Assembly: GCA_017470715.1 (NCBI GenBank)
Contig: JAFUYE010000137.1
Location: forward strand, 1-40,409
DNA: 40,409 bases
Origin: Selenomonadaceae bacterium
Lineage (GTDB): Bacteria > Bacillota > Negativicutes > Selenomonadales > Selenomonadaceae
Direction of reading: 5' to 3'
The translations under genes and the position numbers were made by a program. The notes below the pieces were generated by a model. It searched no databases, was not told the origin of the DNA, and saw only the letters and a program-made list of their open reading frames with translations. Each line of letters opens with the position of its first letter. Position 1 is the stretch's first letter. Positions 23,977 to 31,421 of this stretch are shown piece after piece.

Positions 23977-25143
23977 TCAACGATGATTTTTCAAGAAATG
24001 TTCAATGCGATTTAACGCCTCGGAAATTTTGTCGACGCTCGTGGCATACGAACAACGCACGTGACCGGCACCGCTTTTGCCGAACGCCGTACCGGGAACA
24101 AGCGCGACATGTTCAGCTTGAATTAATTTTTCGGCGAACTGTTCGGAAGTCAACCCGCTCGACGAAATGTTCGGGAAAATGTAAAACGCACCACGCGGCT
24201 CGAAACTGTTTAAGCCCAAAGTTTTGAAACCGTCGTAAATCAAACAGCGTCGTCTGTCGTAGTCGGCAACCATCTTGAGCATATATTTTTCGCCGCGCTT
24301 GAGAGCCTCGACAGCTGCCATTTGAGCGGTTATCGGCGCACAAAGAATTGTGTACTGATGAATTTTCGTCATCGCCGCGATAACGTCGGGATTTCCCAAC
24401 GCGTAGCCGATTCGCCAGCCGGTCATTGCGTAAGCTTTGCTGAAACCGTTGAGCAAAATTGTTCGGTCGCGCATTTTCGGCAGAGCGGCAAAACATTCGT
24501 GAACTGAGCCGTAAGTCAAGTCGCCGTAAATTTCGTCGCTGATAACAATCAAGTCGTGCGCTTCGGCGAAGTCGGCAATTTTCAACAGGTCGTCACGTTC
24601 CATAATCGCGCCCGTCGGATTATTCGGATAGCCGATTAAAATTGCTTTGGTCTTCGCGGTGACGAAAGGTTCCAATTCTTCGGGCGTGATTCGGAATTCG
24701 TTTTCAATCTTCGCGGGCACGCTGACGGGCACACCGTTCGCAAGTGACGTGCAAGCTTGATAGGAAACGTAACACGGTTCGGGAATCAAAACTTCGTCGC
24801 CCGGATTTAAAATCGCACGCAACGCAATATCCAACGCTTCACTCACGCCGACAGTCACCAAAATTTCCGTGTCGACATCGTAGCTGACGTTAAATTTTTC
24901 GTTGTAGTGACGGGCAATTTCTTCGCGCAACTTCAACATTCCGCGATTTGCCGTGTAACTCGTGTAGCCGCGTTCCAAACCGTAAACGCAACTTTCGCGA
25001 ATCGGCCACGGTGTCACGAAATCCGGTTCACCGACGCCCAAAGAAATTACGTCATGCATTTTCGCGGCAATGTCAAAAAATTTTCGGATACCGCTCGGTG
25101 CCACGGATTTAACCGCGTTCGACAATTTATCGTTCCAGTTCAT
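23977..25143 (-). CDS. Class I/II PLP aminotransferase
   Basis: This 388-residue aminotransferase of the aspartate/aromatic family (PatA/Aat-like) has ISLGVGEPDFVTPWPIRES, YTANRGMLKLREEIA, the cofactor regions GYPNNPTGAIMERDDL and VISDEIYGDLTY, and the Schiff-base lysine in LLNGFSKAYAMTGWRIGY. The C-terminal substrate arginine is in HVRCSYA. The ATG at 25141-25143 lies 4 bases after the stop of the small upstream gene, with GAGGACGG overlapping that stop. In-frame ATGs further up (25179 region) are less likely. An Lrp-type regulator two genes upstream suggests amino-acid-controlled expression. Substrate is not predictable beyond alpha-amino/keto acid exchange. Confidence 0.92.
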   Translation of the reverse strand: MNWNDKLSNAVKSVAPSGIRKFFDIAAKMHDVISLGVGEPDFVTPWPIRESCVYGLERGYTSYTANRGMLKLREEIARHYNEKFNVSYDVDTEILVTVGVSEALDIALRAILNPGDEVLIPEPCYVSYQACTSLANGVPVSVPAKIENEFRITPEELEPFVTAKTKAILIGYPNNPTGAIMERDDLLKIADFAEAHDLIVISDEIYGDLTYGSVHECFAALPKMRDRTILLNGFSKAYAMTGWRIGYALGNPDVIAAMTKIHQYTILCAPITAQMAAVEALKRGEKYMLKMVADYDRRRCLIYDGFKTLGLNSFEPRGAFYIFPNISSSGLTSEQFAEKLIQAEHVALVPGTAFGKSGAGHVRCSYATSVDKISEALNRIEHFLKNHR

Positions 25144-25147
25144 TGTT

Positions 25148-25456
25148 TCACCGTCCTCGCCGCGTATGAAATTCATTTGTCGTGCCGTCATGAACACCTT
25201 TGTCGGCAGCAATCATGTCTTGCGCGAACATTCTGCCGCACCTGCGAAGTTTGTCGCCGTCGTACACGATATAGAATGTAGACTTTGAGCCGGAATACAC
25301 TGCGGTTTTGGCGTCTTCTTCCACGAAAATGAATTTGCCCGCGCCGTTAATTTCCGCACCGTCAAGCCAACGAATAACTTGCTCGGCGGTGTAATTTTTG
25401 TCCGCATAGTCAAGCGATTCGGCAAATTTGGCTGCCGCTTCAATACCGTTTTTCAT
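25148..25456 (-). CDS. Hypothetical protein, 102 residues
   Basis: A small soluble protein opening MKNGIEAAAKFAESLDYADK and ending in a polar, His/Arg-rich tail. It has a plausible alpha-beta core (GAGKFIFVEEDAKTAVY, STFYIVYDGDKL) but no recognised family. The ATG at 25454-25456 follows GGAGGTGCCTGTT. It lies between the Lrp regulator (19-base gap) and the aminotransferase (4-base gap), so it is co-transcribed with both. It could be an amino-acid-related accessory, but nothing in the sequence shows this. Confidence 0.8.
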   Translation of the reverse strand: MKNGIEAAAKFAESLDYADKNYTAEQVIRWLDGAEINGAGKFIFVEEDAKTAVYSGSKSTFYIVYDGDKLRRCGRMFAQDMIAADKGVHDGTTNEFHTRRGR

Positions 25457-25475
25457 AACAGGCACCTCCGAAAAT

Positions 25476-25955
25476 TCATGGCGCAACCACCAGCCTGCGG
25501 TCGCTCTCGTCGTCTTCCATAATCACGCCATCTTTTTTGTAAGCCTTAAGCATGAAGTGACTGCGCGTCTGTGTCACGCCTTCGATTGTCGACAAGCGCG
25601 TCGCAACGAAATTCGCCACGTCTTTGAGCGATTTGCCTTCGATTATGACAAGCAGATCGAAATTGCCGCTCATCAAATAAACCGTGCGCACCTCGTCGAA
25701 GCGATAAATTCTTTCGGCAATGGCGTCGAAGCCGACTTCGCGTTGTGGCGTCAAATTAATTTCGATAACCGCCGTGACAACGTCGTCGCCGAATTTTTCC
25801 CAGTTAATCAGCGCGCCATACGACAGAATAATTTTTTCTTTTTCGAGTGCGGAAATTTCGCGTTCAATTTCGTACTCGGATTTTTTCAGCATGGAAGCCA
25901 TTTCGCTCGTCGTCAAGCGGGCGTTGTGCTCCAAAAGTTCAAGAATTTCTTTCAT
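25476..25955 (-). CDS. Lrp/AsnC-family transcriptional regulator
   Basis: This 159-residue regulator has an N-terminal helix-turn-helix (ILELLEHNARLTTSEMASML, then SEYEIEREISALEKEKII) and a C-terminal RAM/AsnC ligand-binding domain (AVIEINLTPQREVGFDAIAE, VRTVYLMSGNFDLLVIIEGK, STIEGVTQTRSHFML). Lrp proteins sense amino acids and often control the adjacent transport or aminotransferase gene. Here the class I aminotransferase is two genes downstream in the same operon, making it the natural target, probably with autoregulation. The ATG follows GAGGTGATGTCTT. The gap to the FliB-like gene is 16 bases. Confidence 0.93.
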   Translation of the reverse strand: MKEILELLEHNARLTTSEMASMLKKSEYEIEREISALEKEKIILSYGALINWEKFGDDVVTAVIEINLTPQREVGFDAIAERIYRFDEVRTVYLMSGNFDLLVIIEGKSLKDVANFVATRLSTIEGVTQTRSHFMLKAYKKDGVIMEDDESDRRLVVAP

Positions 25956-25971
25956 AAGACATCACCTCGGT

Positions 25972-26988
25972 TTAATCTTCCAACATCAACGCGGCAAAAA
26001 TTTCTGCGTCGTGAAGTTCGGCAAAAATTTTAATCGCGTCCATTCCGCCTGTGCCGTGAGCAAGTTTGTCGTTCAACGCACACAGCAAATCCAAAAAATT
26101 TTCGACGGTCAATCGCCCGTGAGCCAAAGCCGTCAACACCGTCGCGAATTCCGCAAGCCGAAATGTCGTCACGAACACACGGCAATTAAATTTGTCGTCG
26201 CCTTTGAACGCGCAGGGATAGCAACGCATGACGAATTCATTCACCAAATAATTTTCAAGCACGGTCGAAAATTTTTCGCGAATTTGCGGCAAGACTGTTT
26301 CGCGGGCGACAAGGTAACTTTCCACGAGCCGCGATTTTTTGTCGACGGTCAAGTTCGCGTCGTAAGTTTCGCCGAAAATTTCAGCCAAAGCCGCCGCGTT
26401 GCTTTGAGCGTCGAATTCAACGGGGATTGACTTTTCGCCGAAGAATTTGCACAGACGTTTCAGCCGACGATTTATCGACAGTTCGCGCCGTTGCAAAATT
26501 TTTATCGCTTCAACCTGCGCGGACAAAAATTTTTCGACGGGCATTGAAATTTTTTCCGTGAAGTCGAAAATTAAACGCGTGTTGAGTTCGTCCGCAACTT
26601 CAAACGTTATCGGCTCTTCGCGCAGGAGAATTTCAATCGCCGCAACCGGACAAGTCAGCGTCATTGCCTGCAAAAAATTTTCGTCGTCAAGCTTGTACGT
26701 CACTCGCGGGAAACTTTGACACACTGCAGGCAAAAATTCTTCGCCGTGCTTAAGTTGTAAGTTGCACAGTAAATTTTCGTTCAGAAACGGACACGCGCCC
26801 GAATTTGTCGGCATGAAAAAATTTTCGTCCGTCACGTGACAAAAAATTTCTTCGCGGTCGGCAAGCGTCCGAAAATTTTCCCGCGTGTCTTCGTCGACGG
26901 AAATTTTCCAATCGCGGCAACAACGGGAATTGCAAGCCTGTCCGTCACATTTGAATTCGCGAACGTAATCGGGTCGAAAAATTTTCAT
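25972..26988 (-). CDS. FliB-like flagellin lysine N-methylase
   Basis: This 338-residue protein opens with the cysteine pattern FKCDGQACNSRCCRDWKISV (C14, C19, C23, C24), typical of the FliB family that methylates lysines in flagellin. Further conserved cysteines lie in GACPFL, LLCNLQ and AVCQSFPRVTY. The pattern fits a metal- or FeS-binding methylase. The ATG (26986-26988) overlaps the stop of the reductase as ATGA. No flagellin or other flagellar gene lies in the window. The two OGT-like genes in and near this operon suggest a set of flagellin-modifying enzymes (inference). Confidence 0.85.
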   Translation of the reverse strand: MKIFRPDYVREFKCDGQACNSRCCRDWKISVDEDTRENFRTLADREEIFCHVTDENFFMPTNSGACPFLNENLLCNLQLKHGEEFLPAVCQSFPRVTYKLDDENFLQAMTLTCPVAAIEILLREEPITFEVADELNTRLIFDFTEKISMPVEKFLSAQVEAIKILQRRELSINRRLKRLCKFFGEKSIPVEFDAQSNAAALAEIFGETYDANLTVDKKSRLVESYLVARETVLPQIREKFSTVLENYLVNEFVMRCYPCAFKGDDKFNCRVFVTTFRLAEFATVLTALAHGRLTVENFLDLLCALNDKLAHGTGGMDAIKIFAELHDAEIFAALMLED

Positions 26989-27605
26989 CTTATAAAATGC
27001 GTCGGAATCCACTCTTCGCGTTCGGGGAAACCGAATTGCTCTTTTCCGACGGCGATTGACTTCATCAAAAACGTCATGTTGCGGGCAAGCGTGCGCATCG
27101 TCTGCAAACCTTCCGCGTCTTGATTGGCGTCACCGGGCTTGAGACCGTAAGCCATGTTCCAATATTGGCTTGTGGCAATCGTCATGCCGGTTATCGCAAA
27201 ATATTTGTTGAGCACGTCAAAAGCTGCCGCCGTTCCGCCGCGACGAGCAATAACGACGCCCGCACCGACTTTGCCGAATTTGTATTGCGTGAACGTGCTG
27301 TAAAAAAGTCTGTCGAGAAACGAAATTACCGTGCCGTTCGGGGAACCATAATAAACGGGGGCACCGACAACAAGACCGTCAGCCTCTTTGAATTTGGGCG
27401 CGACTTCGTTGACAATGTCGTCGAAAACGCACTGACCGCGTTTGAAACATTGACCGCAACCGATACAGCCGCGAACGACTTTGTTGCCGACGTGAACAAG
27501 TTCCGTTTCGACGCCTTCGGACTCGAAAATTTTAATCATTTCGTCCAGCGCAATTCGCGTGTTGCCTTTGGCTTTGGGCGAACCGTTGATAAGCAAAACT
27601 TTCAT
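26985..27605 (-). CDS. Flavodoxin-like NADPH-dependent FMN reductase family protein
   Basis: This 206-residue flavoprotein is of the iron-sulfur flavoprotein / NADPH-FMN reductase type. The N-terminal phosphate-binding loop INGSPKAKGNTR binds FMN. A cysteine cluster CIGCGQCFKRGQC (about 49-61) could hold an FeS cluster or be redox-active. ADGLVVGAPVYYGSPNGTVI is the flavin ribityl/ring region. The ATG (27603-27605) follows GAAAGGAGTGTTTTAC. It is the first gene of the operon that continues into fliB-like, lrp and the aminotransferase. A clear promoter was not found. It is similar in plan to the partial gene at 40093. Confidence 0.88.
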   Translation of the reverse strand: MKVLLINGSPKAKGNTRIALDEMIKIFESEGVETELVHVGNKVVRGCIGCGQCFKRGQCVFDDIVNEVAPKFKEADGLVVGAPVYYGSPNGTVISFLDRLFYSTFTQYKFGKVGAGVVIARRGGTAAAFDVLNKYFAITGMTIATSQYWNMAYGLKPGDANQDAEGLQTMRTLARNMTFLMKSIAVGKEQFGFPEREEWIPTHFIR

Positions 27606-27713
27606 GTAAAACACTCCTTTCAAATACGCAGGGAATTATTTTGTCACGGGCGGCGAAATTCCTTTTTTGTCGACGAAAATTTTCTTGGGCGGTCACTTCG
27701 ATTCGGCGCGTTC

Positions 27714-27905
27714 GTCAATTTTGAGTTTGTTGATTTACTTTTCTTTTGCTTGCCCAAAAGAAAAGTAACAAAAGAAAACGGCACGCCTGCGCGGCGGGCG
27801 AACGGTGCGTTGTCGCGTTGAATCGGTGTTGTCGTCACCCTTTTGGCCGACGGTATTTGCATCACGCAAATGCGTCGGCGGGGAGCCGTCATCCGTGACG
27901 GCTCC
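27714..27905. repeat. Three-hairpin intergenic element, copy A
   Basis: Within the 397-base gap between the reductase and the alcohol dehydrogenase. Hairpin 1 is TTACTTTTCTTTTG (27735-27748) / CAAAAGAAAAGTAA (27755-27768), loop CTTGCC. Hairpin 2 is CCGACGGTATTTGC / GCAAATGCGTCGG (27847-27878), one bulge. Hairpin 3 is GGAGCCGTCA / TGACGGCTCC (27882-27905), loop TCCG. The same order, with the same loops in hairpins 1 and 3, occurs at 39046-39226, and both copies end next to a promoter sharing CTTAACGTG. A short reading frame across it contains LPKRKVTKE, similar to peptides often mis-annotated from such elements. Confidence 0.85.
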
Positions 27906-27960
27906 AAATTTCGGTAATGTTTGTAGACGAAAATTTTCTTGCCTTGAAGTTGACTTAACG

Positions 27961-27969
27961 TGTTACAAT
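27961..27969 (+). promoter_or_regulatory. Extended -10 promoter of the alcohol dehydrogenase
   Basis: TGTTACAAT (27961-27969), with TTGCCT at 27939 (19-base spacing) as the closest -35. The segment TTGAAGTTGACTTAACGTG upstream matches the CMD gene promoter region (39258 onward). Confidence 0.6.
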
Positions 27970-28002
27970 CGCCGCGTGAAAAATTTTTGGAGAGTGATTT
28001 AC

Positions 28003-29172
28003 ATGAGCTTTACTTGGCATATCCCGACGAAAATTTTATTCGGCGCGGGCAAACTCGGCGAACTGCACAAAGAATCTCCGCTCGGCAAGAAAGCGTTGAT
28101 TGTTATTTCAAACGGGCGTTCGACGAAAACCAACGGCAGTCTCGACAAGTTGCAAGACGAACTGAAACTTTGGAACGCGGATTTCGTCGTCTACAACAAA
28201 ATCGGCGCGAATCCGACTGAACCGGCAGTGCAGGAAGGTGTTGACTTCGGGCGCGAAAATAATTGCGATTTCGTTGTCGGACTCGGCGGCGGCTCCGTTC
28301 TCGACGCGGCAAAAGCTATCGCAAGTGTCATTCCGCAGAAAAACGGCGGACGCGTTTGGGATTACATCATGTTCGGCACGGGCGGCAAGAAACCGTTGAC
28401 CGAAAAAGCGTTGCCGTACATTGCTGTTACGACCAGCGCGGGCACCGGCTCCGAAGTTGACGCGGGCGCGGTTATCACCAATCTCGACACGAACGAAAAA
28501 ACTGCGTTCTTCGGCAGCTATCCGACGTTGGCGATTGTTGACCCCGTTTACATGTTGACCGTTCCGAAACATTTTACGGCGTATCAAGGCTTCGACGCAT
28601 TTTTCCACAACGCAGAAGGTTACATTTCCAACGCGTGCAACGAGGCTTCCGCAATGATTGAGTTGACCGCGATTGAAAAGCTTGCGAAATATTTGCCGGT
28701 TGCCGTGAACGACGGGAAAAATCTTGAGGCACGCACGCAGGTTGCTTTCGCGAACACTTTGGGTGGATTTTCGATGGACGTTTGTGTTTGCACGGCGGAA
28801 CATTCGCTTGAACACGCGCTCAGTGCTTATCATCCCGAATTGCCGCACGGTGCGGGCTTGATTATGATTTCGCTTGCTTACTTCGGACACTTCGTCGAGA
28901 AACACGCTTGCGACGAAAAATTTATCGCAATGGCTCGCGCAATGGGCAAAGTCAACGCGGACAAGCCCGAAGATTTTATCGACGCGCTTAAAGAAATGCA
29001 AACGGCTTGCGGTGTCGACAATCTGAAAATGAGCGACTACGGAATTTCGCCCGACGAGTTCCCGAAAATGGTTCAGAACACTCGCGACGCAATGGGTTTC
29101 CTGTTGCAGTTCGACCCCGTGCCGCTCAGTGATGAAGACATGCTCAACATTTACAAAAAATCTTATCGGTAA
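28003..29172 (+). CDS. Iron-containing alcohol dehydrogenase
   Basis: This 389-residue group III (iron-dependent) alcohol dehydrogenase is of the butanol/lactaldehyde dehydrogenase type, interconverting alcohols and aldehydes with NAD(P)H. The nucleotide region is VVGLGGGSVLDAAKAIA (about 93-109), with TTSAGTGSEVDAGAVI. The metal-binding region is DPVYMLTVPKHFTAYQGFDAFFHNAEGY, and later EHSLEHALSAYHPELPHGAG supplies the His ligands. The start ATG (28003) has GGAGAGTGATTTAC before it; the upstream extension of the frame runs through the repeat element and is not used. It is monocistronic, with its own promoter and terminator. A role in fermentative redox balance is likely. Confidence 0.94.
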   Translation: MSFTWHIPTKILFGAGKLGELHKESPLGKKALIVISNGRSTKTNGSLDKLQDELKLWNADFVVYNKIGANPTEPAVQEGVDFGRENNCDFVVGLGGGSVLDAAKAIASVIPQKNGGRVWDYIMFGTGGKKPLTEKALPYIAVTTSAGTGSEVDAGAVITNLDTNEKTAFFGSYPTLAIVDPVYMLTVPKHFTAYQGFDAFFHNAEGYISNACNEASAMIELTAIEKLAKYLPVAVNDGKNLEARTQVAFANTLGGFSMDVCVCTAEHSLEHALSAYHPELPHGAGLIMISLAYFGHFVEKHACDEKFIAMARAMGKVNADKPEDFIDALKEMQTACGVDNLKMSDYGISPDEFPKMVQNTRDAMGFLLQFDPVPLSDEDMLNIYKKSYR

Positions 29173-29195
29173 AAATTTCTTCCGCAAAAAAATTA

Positions 29196-29223
29196 TCCCC
29201 CGTCACATGACGAGGGATTTTTT
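29196..29223. terminator. Terminator between convergent ADH and lipoprotein genes
   Basis: TCCCCCGTCA (29196-29205) and TGACGAGGGA (29208-29217) pair with one C-A mismatch, followed by a T run (29218-29223). An A run on the left lets it serve the minus strand too. Confidence 0.75.
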
Positions 29224-29234
29224 CGTTGGAAAAG

Positions 29235-29795
29235 TTACTGTGCAACTTTTGCCGTGTAAGTTTTTTCGTGTTCGTCAGCTTTGACGTGCACGACAACTTT
29301 TTTGCCGGACTTCGAGCTTTGAATTATAAAATCTTTGTCGATTGCGGGGACAGCGGAACTTTGTTGTTTGGCAACTTCCGAATTGACGAATTCGCTTTGT
29401 TCCTTCAGGCAATTTTGAATTTCGTCTTGCGTCAAGCCCGCCGCGAACAAAACTCTCGTGAGCAAGAATCCGCCTTGATAATCCAAATTGTAATCGACAG
29501 AATCCGTCATTGTAATTTTCGTGGAGATTAATTCGCCTTTTTCGGTCACCGTGAAATAAACCGAACCGCGATTGTTTTTGTCGAAGACCGCCGAACAGAA
29601 ATGCTCACCGTTGTTTTCGCCGTATTTAACGTCGTGAATTTCGTATTTCAAATCTTTTTCGGACGAACGGAAATCATCCAAAACATCGTTGACGTTCTTT
29701 GTCGACAGCAGGGAAGATTTTTCTTCGGAATTGCCGCCGCAACCGAACATTGCAACGCTCAAAATCAACATGGTAACGCACAAAAATTTTCTCAT
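29235..29795 (-). CDS. Putative lipoprotein, 186 residues
   Basis: It has a lipoprotein signal peptide: MRKFLCVTMLILSVAMFGC with Cys19 after Gly, then a GGNSEEKSS linker. The mature part is a mixed alpha-beta protein (VNDVLDDFRSSEKDLKYEI, CSAVFDKNNRGSVYFTVTEK, GLTQDEIQNCLKEQSEFV) of no recognised family. The ATG (29793-29795) follows AAAGGAGGTGAGCGC, a near-perfect ribosome site. The strong TTGACA promoter overlaps a 19-base perfect palindrome, so expression is probably repressor-controlled. It is divergent from the OstA-like gene. Confidence 0.85.
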   Translation of the reverse strand: MRKFLCVTMLILSVAMFGCGGNSEEKSSLLSTKNVNDVLDDFRSSEKDLKYEIHDVKYGENNGEHFCSAVFDKNNRGSVYFTVTEKGELISTKITMTDSVDYNLDYQGGFLLTRVLFAAGLTQDEIQNCLKEQSEFVNSEVAKQQSSAVPAIDKDFIIQSSKSGKKVVVHVKADEHEKTYTAKVAQ

Positions 29796-29817
29796 GCGCT
29801 CACCTCCTTTCAGGTAT

Positions 29818-29845
29818 ATTTTAGATTGTCGAAAAGTCTTGTCAA
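29818..29845 (-). promoter_or_regulatory. Promoter of the lipoprotein gene
   Basis: On the minus strand TTGACA (29845-29840, consensus), a 16-base spacer and TAAAAT (29823-29818). Confidence 0.8.
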
Positions 29846-29851
29846 GACTTT
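29833..29851. promoter_or_regulatory. Perfect palindrome, candidate operator
   Basis: AAAGTCTTG T CAAGACTTT is a 9-base perfect dyad about one central base. It covers the -35 hexamer of the lipoprotein promoter and lies 23 bases upstream of the OstA-like gene's -35, so a dimeric regulator here could affect both divergent genes. Confidence 0.6.
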
Positions 29852-29873
29852 CCAAAAAATTTTCAGCTTGCGA

Positions 29874-29902
29874 TTGAAAAACTTCCCGCGTTAATATAAA
29901 AT
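29874..29902 (+). promoter_or_regulatory. Promoter of the OstA-like gene
   Basis: TTGAAA (29874-29879), a 17-base spacer and TAAAAT (29897-29902). Confidence 0.65.
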
Positions 29903-29933
29903 TCGCGCAGAAATTTTTCACGGAGGAATTCAC

Positions 29934-30506
29934 ATGAGAGCTTTAAAAATTTTCGCGTTGACATTGTTTGTATTTTTTATCGCGCAAGGAACGACTTTTG
30001 CCGCGATGCCCGACATTTCCGCCAAAGATAGGTACTACGACATTTTAAGGGACGTATATGTTCTTAGCGGCAGTGTTCGCGTTTCGATGGACAATCACGG
30101 ATTCAAAGCCACGCTCAGTGCCGACGAAGCCCGCGTCAACATGCAGAAAAAATGTTGCTGGGCGGACGGTAAAGTCAAACTTGAGCAGGACGGCGTAACT
30201 TTCGGTTGCGACCACGCTTATATTGTTTTGGACGAAAAAACCGCGTCCGTCACCGGCAAAGTCAAGTTCGAGAGCAAGTCGAACGTAACGATAAATTCGG
30301 ACACGGCAGTTTTTAATTGGGACACGAAAATTGTCGACTTCTACGGCAAAATCAAACTCAAGGCGGACAAAAACGTTAAACTTGCCGACGGCGTGAAAAT
30401 TGACGGCAAAGATTATCAACACATTCAATACAACGTTGTCGAGAAAAAAATTCTTGCGTTGGATAAAAAATTTGACGTACCGAAAATCGTCATTCCCGCA
30501 GAATAA
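29934..30506 (+). CDS. Periplasmic OstA/LptA-like protein
   Basis: This 190-residue protein has a signal peptide (MRALKIFALTLFVFFIAQGT, cut near FAA at 24). Regular beta-strand repeats are typical of OstA/LptA folds that bridge lipopolysaccharide across the periplasm: VYVLSGSVRVSMDNHGFKAT, SADEARVNMQKKCCWADGKV and TASVTGKVKFESKSNVTINS. The call implies a diderm cell. The ATG follows CGGAGGAATTCAC. It converges on the chemoreceptor gene with only 3 bases between stops and no separate terminator. It is not beside other lpt genes, so it may be a paralog rather than the main LptA. Confidence 0.8.
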   Translation: MRALKIFALTLFVFFIAQGTTFAAMPDISAKDRYYDILRDVYVLSGSVRVSMDNHGFKATLSADEARVNMQKKCCWADGKVKLEQDGVTFGCDHAYIVLDEKTASVTGKVKFESKSNVTINSDTAVFNWDTKIVDFYGKIKLKADKNVKLADGVKIDGKDYQHIQYNVVEKKILALDKKFDVPKIVIPAE

Positions 30507-30509
30507 CGA

Positions 30510-31421
30510 TTACCGCAATTTGAAAGTTTGAATTGCCGCTTGCAATTCTTCCGCCATATCCGCAAGTTGTTGGCTGGCAGATGCAATTTCCTGCGTGGCG
30601 GCGGAAAGTTGTTGCGTCGTGGCGGAAATGGATTCCGTTTTGCCGGAAGATCTTATCGCGGCGTCATTAATGATTTTAACCGAGTCGACAATCAATGCGT
30701 TGCCATCTTCGGCTTTCTTTATTGCGTCGACGGTCAAGCGAATTTTTTCGGTGAGCGCGTCAACGTTGCTGACAATTTCGCGGAATTCGTGCCCGGCTTC
30801 GTCAACGGCTTGCACACTTGTATTCGTAAGTTCCGTGCCGACGCTCATTGACTCGACAGCGTTTTTCGTTTGGTCTTGCACGTCGAAAATCAAATTTTGA
30901 ATTTCGTTTGCCGCCAAAGCGGATTGTTCGGCAAGTTTGCGAACTTCTTCCGCGACGACGGCAAAACCGCGACCGTGTTCGCCCGCGTGTGACGCCTCGA
31001 TAGCCGCGTTCAAGGCAAGCAAATTCGTCTGTTCCGCGATGCCCGAAATTGTTTCGACGATGTTGCCGATTTTGCCGGACTGTTCGCCGAGCAATTTTAT
31101 AATCTGCGAAGATTGTTGCACTGCGGCGCGCAGGGACTCCATGCTTTTAACTGCATTGCCGACAGTCACAGAGCCGGTTTCCGCCATTTTCAACGCGACA
31201 TTTGCGGCGTCGGATACCCCGCCGGAATTTTCCGCAATGACGTTCAAAAGTTCGCGCATGTCGATTATCGCTTTGTTCGCGTCGCCGATTGCTTTTTGTT
31301 GTCCGGCAGTTTCGTCCGCGAATTCGGTTATCGTGCCGGAAATTTGATTCGCAGCGATTGCGGATTCTCTGGCGTTGTTGTTCAAACTTTCGGCGGCACT
31401 CGAAACGGTCTGTGCGCTCAC
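30510..31421 (-). CDS. Chemoreceptor signalling domain (3' part of split MCP gene)
   Basis: These 303 residues are the cytoplasmic four-helix signalling domain of a methyl-accepting chemotaxis protein. The highly conserved hairpin tip [20 protein letters not shown], followed by [18 protein letters not shown], is the CheA/CheW-binding site. As written the frame opens at GTG (31419-31421), overlapping the stop of the N-terminal part as GTGA. One inserted T in the run at 31435-31439 (plus AAAAA) would fuse the two frames into one ~660-residue receptor, the normal organisation. See the partner entry. Confidence 0.9.
   Translation of the reverse strand: MSAQTVSSAAESLNNNARESAIAANQISGTITEFADETAGQQKAIGDANKAIIDMRELLNVIAENSGGVSDAANVALKMAETGSVTVGNAVKSMESLRAAVQQSSQIIKLLGEQSGKIGNIVETISGIAEQTNLLALNAAIEASHAGEHGRGFAVVAEEVRKLAEQSALAANEIQNLIFDVQDQTKNAVESMSVGTELTNTSVQAVDEAGHEFREIVSNVDALTEKIRLTVDAIKKAEDGNALIVDSVKIINDAAIRSSGKTESISATTQQLSAATQEIASASQQLADMAEELQAAIQTFKLR

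Noticed and set aside
27644-27907. 87-codon minus-strand frame over repeat copy A
   Set aside because: It overlaps the hairpin element, has no ribosome site and does not match the reading frame suggested by copy B.
28108-29187. Minus-strand open frame of 359 codons over the alcohol dehydrogenase
   Set aside because: It is antisense to a clear Fe-ADH gene with promoter, ribosome site and terminator; the translated product has no domain pattern.
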